Part shown: positions 1 through 10,353 of the stretch, piece after piece
Numbering within the stretch: position 1 is the stretch's first letter
Layout of the letters: each line of letters opens with the position of its first letter
NCBI GenBank assembly: GCA_025766275.1
Contig: JAFKAC010000077.1
Location: 186,001 to 250,000 of the forward strand
Length of the DNA stretch: 64,000 nucleotides
Source of the DNA: Lactarius indigo
Taxonomy: Eukaryota; Basidiomycota; Agaricomycetes; Russulales; Russulaceae
Direction of reading: 5' to 3'
Notes under the pieces: generated by a model
Seen by the model: the letters and a program-made list of their open reading frames with translations, nothing else
What the model was told of the DNA's origin: nothing
The model's database searches: none
Program-made: the position numbers and the translations under genes

Positions 1-59
1 GTACGGTATAATGGCTCTCGGATTGTAACTTTTCGGGCTGTATCCCAACAGGCTCCAAC

Positions 60-1270
60 AAGTAAGGCGTAATTGCAATTTTCCCAACTCTCCAAAACGT
101 GTTATACCAGGCCTTCAGGTTCTAGACAGTGTAAAAAGGACCAAGTGGGGTTCACTCAGCACCATGCCGAAACAAAGAAGAACAACAGGAGAGCGTACCT
201 TGTAACGTCAGGCGCGGACGGGGTATCCACGTACTCCCATTTTTTGAATGCGCGCGTGAGCCGTCCCCACCGTCCCCCATGCCACGTCTCCAGCTCCGCC
301 CACTCTTGCGTGTCCGCGCCCCAGGTCCCGCGTGTGAAGGCCAACCAACCCACCGCAGTCACGTCTGCATAAGTCTCGCGCTCGCCGAACAGGAACGTGT
401 CCGACTGTCCGCGTGCGTCCGCATCCTTCGCGAACGGCTCGAGTGCCTCGCGCAGTGCGGCCCAGCGCGCAGCGGTGGGTGCGCCAGGTGGTGTGATCTC
501 CTCGAGCGGCATCCCGCACATGCGCTCGCAGAGCATGCGGAAGTAGGACTTACTGCCTTCGTTCAACTGCTCCCAGATGCGCAGCATGAGCAGTGGCCTG
601 AGCACGGCGGGGACGCTGTGATTGAACTGGGCGTCGAAGGCTACGATCGCATCCTCCGTTCCGCGCGGGAAGAGCGTCGGCGCGTCCGGGTACATGCGCT
701 CTAGGTTGAGCGCGATCTGCAGCGATCCGGCGAGGCTCCGCTCGGTTGCTGGGTCGCGCAGGATGGGCACGGTGTAGCGGGGTTGTCCGCCAAGGTGTAA
801 GACGGTGTGTGGTGCGCCGATCCGCTTGGCGACCGCCGCGATATCGGGTAATTCGATCCACTCCGTCTTGTATGGTATGCTCTTATAGTTGAGGAAAATC
901 CTGCAAGCGTACATCCATCCCCACTCGGATTGGAATGCCTAAAACATTCACACACCTGGTTTTCAATACGTTAGGCGAAAATGCTTGGTGCTTGGTTGTG
1001 TTTCCCGTAAGGTCATAGAGGATGTAGCTTGTGTCTCTGGACATGGCTATGGTGGTAAACGTCCAAGGGGTGCCAGCGATGCAACACTGGCTTTAGTACC
1101 GTCTATTGCTCGGTTCGGAACCGAGCCTCTAAATGACAAGGTTTGACAAACGATTGGAAGACCGGGTAACGCCCACCGCGCTCGGTGGGCATCTCTCACT
1201 GACATTCTTCGAATCGAACGAGATGCATAATCAAGCGGATTGGTACCAGTACAACAGCAGTGAGAGACGA
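60..1270. repeat. GST segmental duplication, block 1
   Basis: Homologous to 5460-6720 in the same orientation. Similarity covers the GST exons, the short intron, the 3' flank (for example the TGCAATT block near 75) and about 200 bp upstream including a GCTCGGTGGGCA block. It is diverged at many positions, so the duplication is old. Confidence 0.75.
156..1044 (-). CDS. Glutathione S-transferase, FuA-like (copy 1)
   Basis: Predicted cytosolic glutathione transferase with a thioredoxin-like N-terminal domain and an all-alpha C-terminal domain. Exon 1 runs 1044-956 and exon 2 900-156, separated by a 55-bp GT...AG intron (955-901). Splicing joins the family block SPNVLKTR to IFLNYKSIPYKTEW, which defines the start and the intron. 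PHYTVPILRDP-type and YPDAPTLFP segments follow in the first domain. The conserved C-terminal stretch is WHGGRWGRLTRAFKKWEY. Read straight through, the product is about 277 aa, slightly longer than usual. A GT donor near 201 could instead move the last codons into an exon leaving the window. Related fungal enzymes conjugate or bind aromatic and wood-derived compounds; the substrate here is unknown. A second copy lies at 5556-6450. Confidence 0.85.
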
Positions 1271-1832
1271 TAAATCCACTCAGAGTCGCATGAGCAAAGC
1301 CTTGAGCAAAGCTGCCGTACGGCGAGGAGAGCAACGCGCCTTGCGCGATTCGCGCTCTGTTCCAAGCGCAGAACTACGTCATGGGTCTTTTCCGCGCCTT
1401 TGTAGAGCGCGATGACGTCGTTCCACTTGAGACTCCTCGAGCATTTCCTGCCAATACCCCCGAGTGGCCAGGATTGACACCTGCGTACTTGCCTTTGCAA
1501 TTGTGTTATCTGTCACAATACAGGTCCTTTACTTATTCACTAGAATGTCTGGGGAGAGTGCAGGGGGCCCTGTGGGTGTCTATCTGCACCCTACGCTACG
1601 CCCTTTAACCGCGCAATTGTCCACGATCGCTCAAATGGTGTGCTTATCTCAGTGATCGCCTAACCATCTGTTAATTATGTAATAACCCGAATTCGGTAGC
1701 TCTCATAGCCCATCGACCACCAGATGTGGCCGCAGCCTGTAGATGAGGCGCTTCACCACGACCTGGCCCATCAGGAAATTTGGAGAACTCCTATGTGCGA
1801 TTCACGTACTGCGCCGCAGCATTCTTCCCTGT
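1271..1832. other. Intergenic, nothing recognised
   Basis: Between GST copy 1 and the end of the MFS pseudogene. Short ORFs are present on both strands, but none shows family motifs or plausible splicing. Confidence 0.5.
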
Positions 1833-4063
1833 CTACAGCGACTCCTTGCCACGCCGCTCGAATGGCAACAACACCGGGATGAAACCTGCCACGATGAACA
1901 GGGCGCCTGAGATGTAGACCGGCACAGATGTCGTGAGGTTTGCATAAAAAGCGATGGTAAGCGCCATGATCCCGAACACGCGGTTAGCTGCCGCAACAAG
2001 CGCGTTATCCGTCCCGCGATCCTTGGTGAGAAACAGCTCCGGCGAGAGCGTGTACAGGACGCCATACATGATGTTGCTCATGAAGTTGTAGTTGCAGTTC
2101 CAATCTATCCGTGCTGCAGAATGGCGTGCTGTCGTTGAAGCGAAAAGGAATACACCAGTCAGGACTGCACATTGTCCATCATTAGAACTGTACCAGGAAG
2201 TCGCATCACGAGTTCACGAACTTGTGGAGATTGCGAGCGAACCGCGTCTACCGAGAAGTGGGAGCTGGACTGTCCAAACAGCGAGCAATGCGCCGGATAC
2301 GCCAATGACGCTCAGAATGACTTGCTAGTAGGGCATGAAAATGTTCAGGTAAGTAGGGTGTCACAACGAAGAACTGGGAGCCTACGTTACGATGAGTAAT
2401 ATACGTCAAGCCGTCTCCGAAGTCCGTCCACAAATCTGCTGTATATGGTAGGGCGTGCGTACGAGTCAGAAGAGCCCGTTTAATAGAGAGAATAGAGCCC
2501 TCACAATGGGGACGCCAGACCAATGAGAGCTGAGGGAAGTTCGAGAACACGAAAGAAAAAGAAGCAGAGCGCACCCCAGACAACAATAAATAGACTGGTC
2601 GACCATGCCAACTTTCGCGGCTGGTCAATTGATTTCAGTGTCCTGCGTGCTGCGCCTAGTGTGGACGCATCTATCATGGGGTCTTCTCAGGGTCCCCATT
2701 CCCAGAAGACAGGAAAAATCACTCCTTGTCGCGTAGCATGTCCAGCCTGAGGCTGCTAGATTTCTCATTATAACGTGCGACCTTGTGCACAACCTCAACC
2801 TCCTCCGCTTCGTGCCAATGACCCATGAGGTATTTAGGGCTTTCATAGAAATTAAATACAAAGAAGCGGAGCACGAAGCGGGAGAGCAAGAGCAAGAGGC
2901 CACTCATCGCGTAAAGGAAGTACCGCTAGCCCTGGTTCTTGGAGCGTGGACATGGAGAAGGGGGAAGGGTGTCCGGAGAGAAGAAATTGACAATTTTGGC
3001 GACGCAACCTAGTCTCAACTGAGGAAGAGGAAAAGAAAGGAGGAAGAGACCAGTGCGACCACCAAGAAGTTGCCCCAGAGCCCACCAAATAGACAGGACG
3101 GTCAATAGATGTTGATGTGATGAAAGGATGAATTCTGGGAAAGAGCCCCATTAATCTAGTTCGTATCAACGATGCGAGTGGAAAACCCAAGACAGCAGAG
3201 TCTACGGGAAGATTACCGTCCGTACCGGTACTCCACAGAGCCGCGAGGGAACATAACGGCGAAATATGCGCTCGTTTTCAAAAAAAAAAAAAAAAAACCG
3301 TACTTGCGTCCGCATATGTCGGATCCAACGCCCTAGAAAACGGCACCCACAAGCAATCCTATGTTTTACCCGAGCTCGAGAAAGGGCTCTTTGAAAACAA
3401 ATTCGTCGGTAATAGACGTGAGAATGAGTAAGTTATGATTTGCAAAGACAATTCTTACGACCAGATAGGAAAAAAAAAAAAAAAAGTACGATTTACAGGC
3501 CAACGATTATCGCTTTTCAAGTTCAAGTATCACCAAAAAGCTTTACTGTGATGTTAGAAGACGAGCGGTATGCACAATAGCCGACCAAAGCCAGTGACGA
3601 CGAATAGATATTTGGAATGGTTCCGACTACTTATCTGATCCGAGTATTTACCTTGCTTTCCTCCGGGAGGTGGCTTCTAGCTTCCGATAACGACAGCACG
3701 TGAGCTCAGCTCTAGTTTACCTACAGTATACTGAAATTTCGCGACGCGAAGACTGGTCTTGTATTTCTGATACTTTCCCAAACAAATGGTTCAAAAAAGA
3801 CGAAAAGATACCGCTTGAAGCTCGAAGGATGAGATTGGCTAAGCACGGGGCAAAGAGACGTCGTAGCTTGGGTCGAGATGCACCTGATATTTTCCCATGC
3901 CAATCTCTTGGAGAGCGTCATTGAGGATCTCTGCCTCTGCGGCATAAAGTAGATCGAGCGAGTCGTGTTCAAAGGCGTTCTTTGTGTCTGCCAGAATAAT
4001 TGATTCTGAAATAACACCGTCGTCCTTGTGCTCTTTTGAGTGGCTTGCACGGTCGTCGGCCAT
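1833..4063 (-). pseudogene. MFS transporter pseudogene, SV2/sugar-transporter-like
   Basis: Remnant of a twelve-helix major facilitator. The first exon (4063-3841) encodes the typical N-terminus ending ALQEIGMGKYQ before a GT donor. Later pieces include LLTVLSIWWALGQLLGG, FNFYESPKYLMG with HKVARYN, TDFGDGLTYITHRN, a 61-bp intron, then QVILSVIGVSGALLAVW. It closes with LSPELF(L)TKDRG and NALVAAANRVFGIMA, and stops at 1833. Near 2933-2938 the conserved NQGWRYF reads NQG-stop-RYF (TGG to TAG). The section between about 3200 and 3840 is degenerate and contains two poly-A runs (3279-3296, 3470-3484), so several membrane helices cannot be recovered. The family assignment is firm and function loss is likely. 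Confidence 0.75.
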
Positions 4064-4200
4064 TTCTGGGAGAAACGGAGCGAAGGAGGACAGACATTTT
4101 TAGGTCACAGTTTCGGGTTTTTGTATCCACCGAGTCGTCTTCTGAACAAAAATGACGAAATCGCACACGCCACTTTAGGTACTTAGATCTACTAGTGAGC

Positions 4201-5358
4201 TCATGTGGCCCCGCTATCTCCTTCGAATCCACGCGGTGTCGCAGCGTCCCAAGGACCACGGATCTCGCTTAGAAACGATATCAGTGATGCCCAGATTCAT
4301 AAAGGAAAACAAAAGGAATCATACTGTTTGTACTGTTGTGCCCACATCAGAACTGCGGGTGCCCCAAATGTAACGCTCATCAGCACGGCCGCACAAAGCC
4401 CAGGTAATGGTGCTGCTAGTGTAGCCAAACCAAGCATCCCGGTAACAAGCGCCTGGACTGGAGCCGGCGTGGACTGCTAGTCATGAGTCCCAATACAATA
4501 CCTGCCGCAGCACCGGACGCACCTGCAATCGACGCCGAAGGACGGGGAACAACGCAAACGCTTCGACGGAGAACAGCATCAGCGCGAACGCGGCGAGGTC
4601 GTCGTGCAGCCGCGAGGCAAGGACAACGGTGGCCGAAATCGCAGCGTTGATGGACAGCACCGACGTCAACCTTTCCTCCCCATATTAAACGCCAACTCCA
4701 AAGGGAGAGAAAGCAATGCGCACCGTTCGCGCTGGATCGGGGAGGCGCTGTAAGTGTAGTCGGCAAGCGCGGCGTGCACCAGGAAGAGGGCCGTCGCGAG
4801 CGCCCAGATCGAGTCGGCCGACGTGGGGGCCGTGAGAGTACGGAGGATGGGCGCGAGGGCTATGAGCGCGAGGAAGACGAGCAGGGACGCCTTGACCGTG
4901 CGCGCAACTGATGGGGCGCACGATTAGTTCGCGGGATTGAATTTGATCGGGGAGGAAAAAGGCACGCACGACGTTCGGAAGAGGGCGCATCGCTCTCAAA
5001 GTGCCCCATCAGCTCCCAGACAAGACAACCCCCCAAGAAGCCCACGCTGGAAAGCGCGGCCAGTAGACGCGGGTCGAGCGTGTGGTCGAGTAGCCGGGTG
5101 AAGACGGCGAGAAAGACGAAGATGACGGAAAGGTGCTGGGAGATGGTACATGCGCCCAGCACAAGTGGCCAATACCTATACGGGAGTACATTGGCTACAC
5201 ATGGTGTCAGTCATTTAGAGAGTGCTATGGAAAAGACGTTTACGGTTCTTGGAGAGGGCGGAAAGGAATGAGGGTGGGACGTAGTTGTCAGGAAATGGTT
5301 GTGTTCTCCATAGGACACGCTCCCATTCGGGTGGTGCGTCGTCGACGACAGAGGTCAT
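4201..5358 (-). CDS. GPI2: GPI-GlcNAc transferase subunit Gpi2 / PIG-C
   Basis: Subunit of the ER-membrane complex that adds N-acetylglucosamine to phosphatidylinositol, the first step of GPI-anchor synthesis. Six exons: 5358-5244, 5194-4973, 4907-4724, 4670-4523, 4452-4325 and 4267-4201; introns are 49-70 bp. The exons sum to 864 nt (287 aa), close to the fungal family length, with no frame break. Diagnostic stretches are PPEWERVLWRTQPFPDNYVP near the N-terminus, YWPLVLGACTISQHLSVIF, SADSIWALATALFLVHAALA, LSINAAISATVVLASRL, FALMLFSVEAFALFP and, spliced at the C-terminus, WAQQYKHEIRGPWD. Multiple hydrophobic segments fit a polytopic protein. The stop lies 138 bp from the start of the MFS pseudogene, and GST copy 2 ends 198 bp upstream of this gene's start. 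Confidence 0.93.
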
Positions 5359-5459
5359 AAGACGGGAAAGCCAACGCCACACGCATGGCGGCGGAGATTT
5401 GAAATCGCACTCAGTCTTGTACTCTACTACAATTCTCTGTTTATACAGACTAGAATCTG

Positions 5460-6720
5460 CGGTTCCAGTAACCAACAACCTCATTGCAATTTCTCTGACT
5501 CCAAAGCATGTTTTACAAGACCTTCAAAGTCTAGATAGTGTGAAATGGACCAAGTTCAGCAGCGTGCCGAAAACAGAAATAAAGGAGAAAACAATACGCA
5601 CTTAGCGATATCAGGCGCAGACGGGGTATCCACATATTCCCATCTCTTGAATGCACGCGTGAGCCGCCCCCACCGCCCCCCGTGCCACGTCTCCAGCTCC
5701 GCCCACTCTTGTGTGTCCGCGCCCCAGATCCGGCGTCCCCAGGCTAACCAACCCACCGCGACGACGTCCGCATACGTCTCGCGCTCGCCCAGCAGGAACG
5801 TGTCCGACTGTCCCCGTGCATCCGCGTCCTTCGCGAACGGCTCGAGTGCCTCGCGCAACGCGGCCCAGCGCGCGGCGGTGGGTGCGCCGGGCGGGGTGAT
5901 CGCCTCGAGCGGCTGCTTGAACATGCGCTCGCGGGTGGTGCGGAAGTATGGCTTGCTCCCCTCGTTCAGCTGGGCCCAGATGCGCAGCATGAGCAGCGGG
6001 GCGAGCGTGCCGCCGACGCTGCGCGTGAACTGGGCGTCGAAGGCTATGATTGCGTCCTCCATTCCGCGCGGGAAGAGCGTCGGCGCGTCCGGGTACATGC
6101 GCTCTATGTTGAGCGCGATCTGCAGCGATCCGGCGAGGTTCCGCTGGGTCGCTGGGTCACGAAGGATGGGCACGGTGTAGTGGGGTTGTCCGCCGCGGCG
6201 TAGGACGGTGTGTGGTGCGCCGATCCGCTTGGCCAGCGCGGTGATGTCAGGGAATTCGACCCATTCCGTCTTGTGCGATATGTTCTTGTAGTTGAGGACA
6301 ATCCTGCAGGCGTACGTCCATCCCCACTCGGAGTGAAATGCCCAAAAAATTTTACACACACCTGGTTTTCCATACGTTAGGTGACCACGCTTGGTACTTG
6401 GTCGCGTTTCCCGGAAGGTCGTATAGGATGTAGCTTATGCCTCTGGACATGGCTTTGGATGGTCAATGGTCAACGTTCAGGGGGATGGCAGCGAGGCAAC
6501 GCGGGCATTAGCGCCGTCTTTTGCTCCGTGACGGTTCAGAGTTGAGCCTAAAATCACAGGCTTGACAAACGATGGGAAAACGGGGCAAGGTTCATTGCGC
6601 TCGGTGGGCACTACAACATCTCTTACTGACAACCTCAGTACCGGAGCAGCATTGGATAAAATGCGTATAACCAAGCGGATTGGTGCCAGCATAATCGTAG
6701 CGAGGGATGATTACAGTAAC
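5460..6720. repeat. GST segmental duplication, block 2
   Basis: Counterpart of 60-1270 in the same orientation. The matched region includes upstream and downstream flanks, not only the coding exons. Confidence 0.75.
5556..6450 (-). CDS. Glutathione S-transferase, FuA-like (copy 2)
   Basis: Paralogue of the gene at 156-1044 with the same structure: exon 1 6450-6362 (89 nt in both copies), a 58-bp intron (6361-6304), and exon 2 6303-5556, giving about 278 aa. The splice joins SPNVWKTR to IVLNYKNISHKTEW. It keeps the canonical Trp of SPNVWKTR that copy 1 has changed to Leu. The C-terminus ends WGRLTRAFKRWEY plus a short variable tail. The first copy's flanking sequence could encode an extra 3' exon; the corresponding sequence here (near 5530) has a TAA and a small indel, so such an exon is not preserved. 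The enzyme is probably cytosolic; its substrate is unknown. Confidence 0.85.
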
Positions 6721-7897
6721 CGCTTAACGACGGTAATATGACGATTATCTACGTAATATGTCGGTCTATTACTGTAGCCTCGGTTTGCCGGACTGTATCC
6801 GGGCTGATTCCCAACACCTTCCATTCGCCGAGTCTACTGTGCTAGGACGAATCATGGACTTCGTTATTATCGAGTCTGTCCCATGTCTCCATTTTGCGAT
6901 TTCCCGAAATCCTGGGTCCGATTGCTGGTGTTATTATTGTACATGGCTCACTATGTTGACTCGGAATAGATTAAAAGCGGGATCCGGAGTTGTTCTATAC
7001 CACGATTCGGGTGTCGAATGTCGGCTCATAATTTTGACCTTGTGGCCTGGCTGGCGACGACTCTATTAATATCTTCATTGCGAATGGTTCGAGGAAATAG
7101 AAGCCTGAGAGGACCTTTGGGGAAATGATGACAGAACGCGTGGGCATGCTAGAACCTCTATGATACAGCAACCTCTATCATGATGAGGCATCCAAGCGGC
7201 TCTGGTCTTTCCTATGTTTCTTCTGACATGTCTTGGCTGAGCGACGCGGCAAAGGAAGGCCGCATAGTCACTCGTAACACCGCAGCAATGAGGGTGTGAT
7301 GCTACTCTTTGTCTATGAACTCACCTTTTTTACCCTTCAGGTTCGCGGGTCTAAATACCGCGAAATTAGAAGTCGATAGTGGGAGTGCTAACTTTTCTGG
7401 GACAGGGAAGCTGTCAGGTCTGCCATCATACTTGGAGCTGGGAGTCGATCTACAGCGTGGCCATGGGTCCGTTGTGAAAGGCCTGTTCATATTCAATATG
7501 GGCATCCTTTGCCTCACCGGAGAGTGGTGACTCTGGTTCTACAGTCTTCCTCATACCTTCTGGACGTTACACTTACCGCCGCATAGCTCTGAACGTTCCC
7601 TCCTTGTCGGGATCCAGCGCATTTGCGCGACGCTTAATTCAGGTCCGCGCCCGACTACTCTAGTTCCAGCCTAATATCGAGCATTCATACGTCAACTAGT
7701 GGCACCCCTTATTACATTTCATTTTGGTTCCGTAGTTAAATACCTCGCCCACGCTTACCGTCTACCTCAGACATCGCTCGTACACGCGCGATTCCTGAGA
7801 CATCCCCTCGTTCATCTAGTTCGTCTCGAGCGTGTTCCGAGCTCCCCGAGAACCTCCCATAACCAACACTTCTCTCCACTGTATCTATCTAAACAAG
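6721..7897. other. Upstream region of protease A; duplicated flank
   Basis: No coding region is supported. About 6840-7580 is similar to 21880-22610 upstream of the protease B copy. From about 7600 to 7865 this copy has sequence absent from B, lying between the region matching B's TATA box and the start codon. Confidence 0.6.
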
Positions 7898-9703
7898 ATG
7901 TCTTTTGCTACTCATCGCCCTCTTCTCTTTATTTGTCTATTCTTTGTTTATTTTGGATCCATTGACGCCCTTCGCTTTACTTCTAACGTCAAGGTTTCTG
8001 ACGGCGCGCGTGCCATCATTGCTCACGACAGGGCACGAGCACAAAAGCTTCTTGCTCGTGTCCAGCCGCATGGTCCAAACGCCCACAAGTTGACAGGGCT
8101 CAGGAGTCGCGCTACCTATTACCAACGCGACCGCCAAGTCGTCAAACCTCTATCTCGAGACGAAACTGGCGAAACCATCGACATCACCGATACTGGTTCG
8201 TCTTTATCATCACCTTCCGGCGTCATGGTGTTGATATAAGTATTCCAGCTATAACTTATACTGTCTCGGTCGGAGTTGGTAGCCCGGCCACCAACTATAC
8301 TCTTCTTGTCGATACCGGCAGCTCCAATACCTGGGTTGGTGCTGACAAGCCATATGTCCGGACCGGCACCAGCAAAAATACCGGGAAGCAAGTTGTACGT
8401 ACAATCCGTTAGAGCATAGGCGGTTATTCACACTGGTTTCACCATCAACTTGAAGACCATTAACCATGGATCTACATCTTTCTCTGGAACCGAGTGTGCG
8501 TATCGTTCCTCTTTCGGCGCTCAGTACCAATCCCGTGCCACGCGGTCTAATTGTCCCTCTAGACATGGATCAGGTGACGCTATCTCCCTCACTTGTAATC
8601 AACTCCCAGAGGATCGGTGTTGCATCTACTACTAAGGGCTTCAAGGATGTGGATGGTGTCCTCGGGTGCTGTCGCTAATTCTTGCTACTACAATGCTCTA
8701 TCATCCTACTGACTTTTTCACGCTCCGCAGTATCGGCCCAGTTGACCTCACTAAAGGCACGGTTAAAGACGACAACACACCTGTACCGACTATCACAGAC
8801 AATCTCTTCAATCAGGGCACTATTTCCACCGAGTCCATCGGTATTTTCTTCCAACCATCCACGTCCTCAGATCCGGTCTCCAACGGAGAGCTCACATTTG
8901 GCGGTGTTGATTCATCCAAGTGTGTTCTATGTTTACTCTTACAATGTGTGGAATTGATAGGGTGGTAAAGGATCACTGGTGACGTGAATTATGTACCCAT
9001 CACGAGCACCTCTCCAGCGAGCGAATACTGGGGCATTGACCAAGCTATCACGTACGGTTCTAGTGGACAATCGATCTTGAAGTCCACCGCTGGTATCGTC
9101 GACACGGGCACCACGCTCGTTCTCATCGCCACCGGTTCGGCTTCTACCCTTCGTGCTTCGTTGAGTGACGGATATGTGCTGACTTCAATCATCGATAGAC
9201 GCGTTCCAGGAGTACCAGAGGGCCACCGGAGCAATCCCTGACCCGTATGTCGTTCTTCCCGTATCCGCACTTCGGACTTTCGACCCCAAATTTCTGTCCT
9301 CTCATTTTTTCTTTGCTTCACCTTCTAGAGCGACCAGCCTTCTCACAGTCACAGCCTCCCAATTCGATAACCTGCAGTCGCTCTTCTTCCATATCGGTGA
9401 CGTGCAGTACGAGCTGACGCCGAATGCACAAATCTGGCCCCGCACGCTGAACACCGCAATCGGCGGTAAATCGGATCAAATATATCTCATCGTGAGCGAC
9501 CTTGGTGGCCCATCGGGTCAAGGGCTCGACTTTATCAGTATGTGTTCGCTCTATTTTCGTGCGCTTCGCAAGGATTAAGTGCCGCTTACTTCGTCTGAAC
9601 AGACGGGTTTACGTTCCTGCAGCGCTTCTACAGCGTGTACGATGTGAGCAACTCGCGGGTTGGACTGGCGACCACCCCTTTCACAAATGCGGAGACCAAT
9701 TAA
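7898..9703 (+). CDS. Secreted aspartic protease, polyporopepsin-like (copy A)
   Basis: Family A1 pepsin-fold endopeptidase. Nine exons: 7898-8195, 8249-8394, 8456-8495, 8563-8665, 8731-8919, 8971-9134, 9199-9244, 9329-9537 and 9603-9703. They sum to 1296 nt (431 aa) with every frame closed. The N-terminus (MSFATHRPLLFICLFFVYF...) is a plausible signal peptide, followed by a propeptide. The two catalytic aspartates are in VDTGSSNTWVGA and VDTGTTLVLIA. The flap region reads NHGSTSFSGTEY where many relatives have a Tyr in place of His. The C-terminal half has FELTPNAQIWPR-type and GLDFINGFTFLQRFYSVYD blocks and ends SNSRVGLATT plus a short tail. Probably secreted; in vivo substrates are unknown. 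A damaged paralogue is at 22665-24459. Confidence 0.93.
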
Positions 9704-10353
9704 CTTATTCGGACGACTGGTTATTCTGCGTACTAGTCTGGTAGTACCTATGCAAAAATCGACTTTATTTCCTGTAGCTTCAACAACACATCATAGCTAC
9801 TTTATATTGTACATACTAATAGAAGAATGAATATCCTATTCAATGGTATTTTCTTCTTATTTTTTTCCCTGGCTCCTAGGAAGCACGACCGACTTCACCC
9901 AATGCGAACTTAGTCACGCAGTTTCACTCCAAGAGACCCCCAAGGTGATACAACTCTATCGTATGCATATAGTGACCATTTACATCCACCTGACACCACT
10001 AGTACTCTCAAGCGGTCAGCAGCACATGGAGATTGTAGTGTTGACTGTTGCGTGCTCTTGGCACTGTTGGATCCCCTTTTGTGTCTACTGGCATGACTCA
10101 CAATATGGATTGACTCTTGAGACGGTGACTTGACGTAGACTGAAGGTCCGGACAGTACCGAAATCAGATCCGTCGAATGGCAGACACCAGCGAGTGACGA
10201 ACAATGCTATTTTGGATAACACAACATATACAACGTATGACAGTGCAACGGCACGAGGGAATCCGTGAGAACATCTAGCCAAGATACAGTACAAAGAAAG
10301 ACATGAGGCCTGTACAGATACAATTGCGGACCAGGAAACGCACAACGCGGTGC
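9704..10353. other. Intergenic between protease A and RNR1 (convergent 3' ends)
   Basis: No gene seen. About 10025-10120 resembles 24445-24540 downstream of protease B, so the duplication included the 3' flank. The preceding 300 bp is specific to this copy. Confidence 0.5.

Noticed and set aside
1..120. Extra 3' exon of GST copy 1 leaving the window
   Set aside because: A splice is possible near 201/126, but two acceptors give different open frames and copy 2 does not preserve either; left as a note only.
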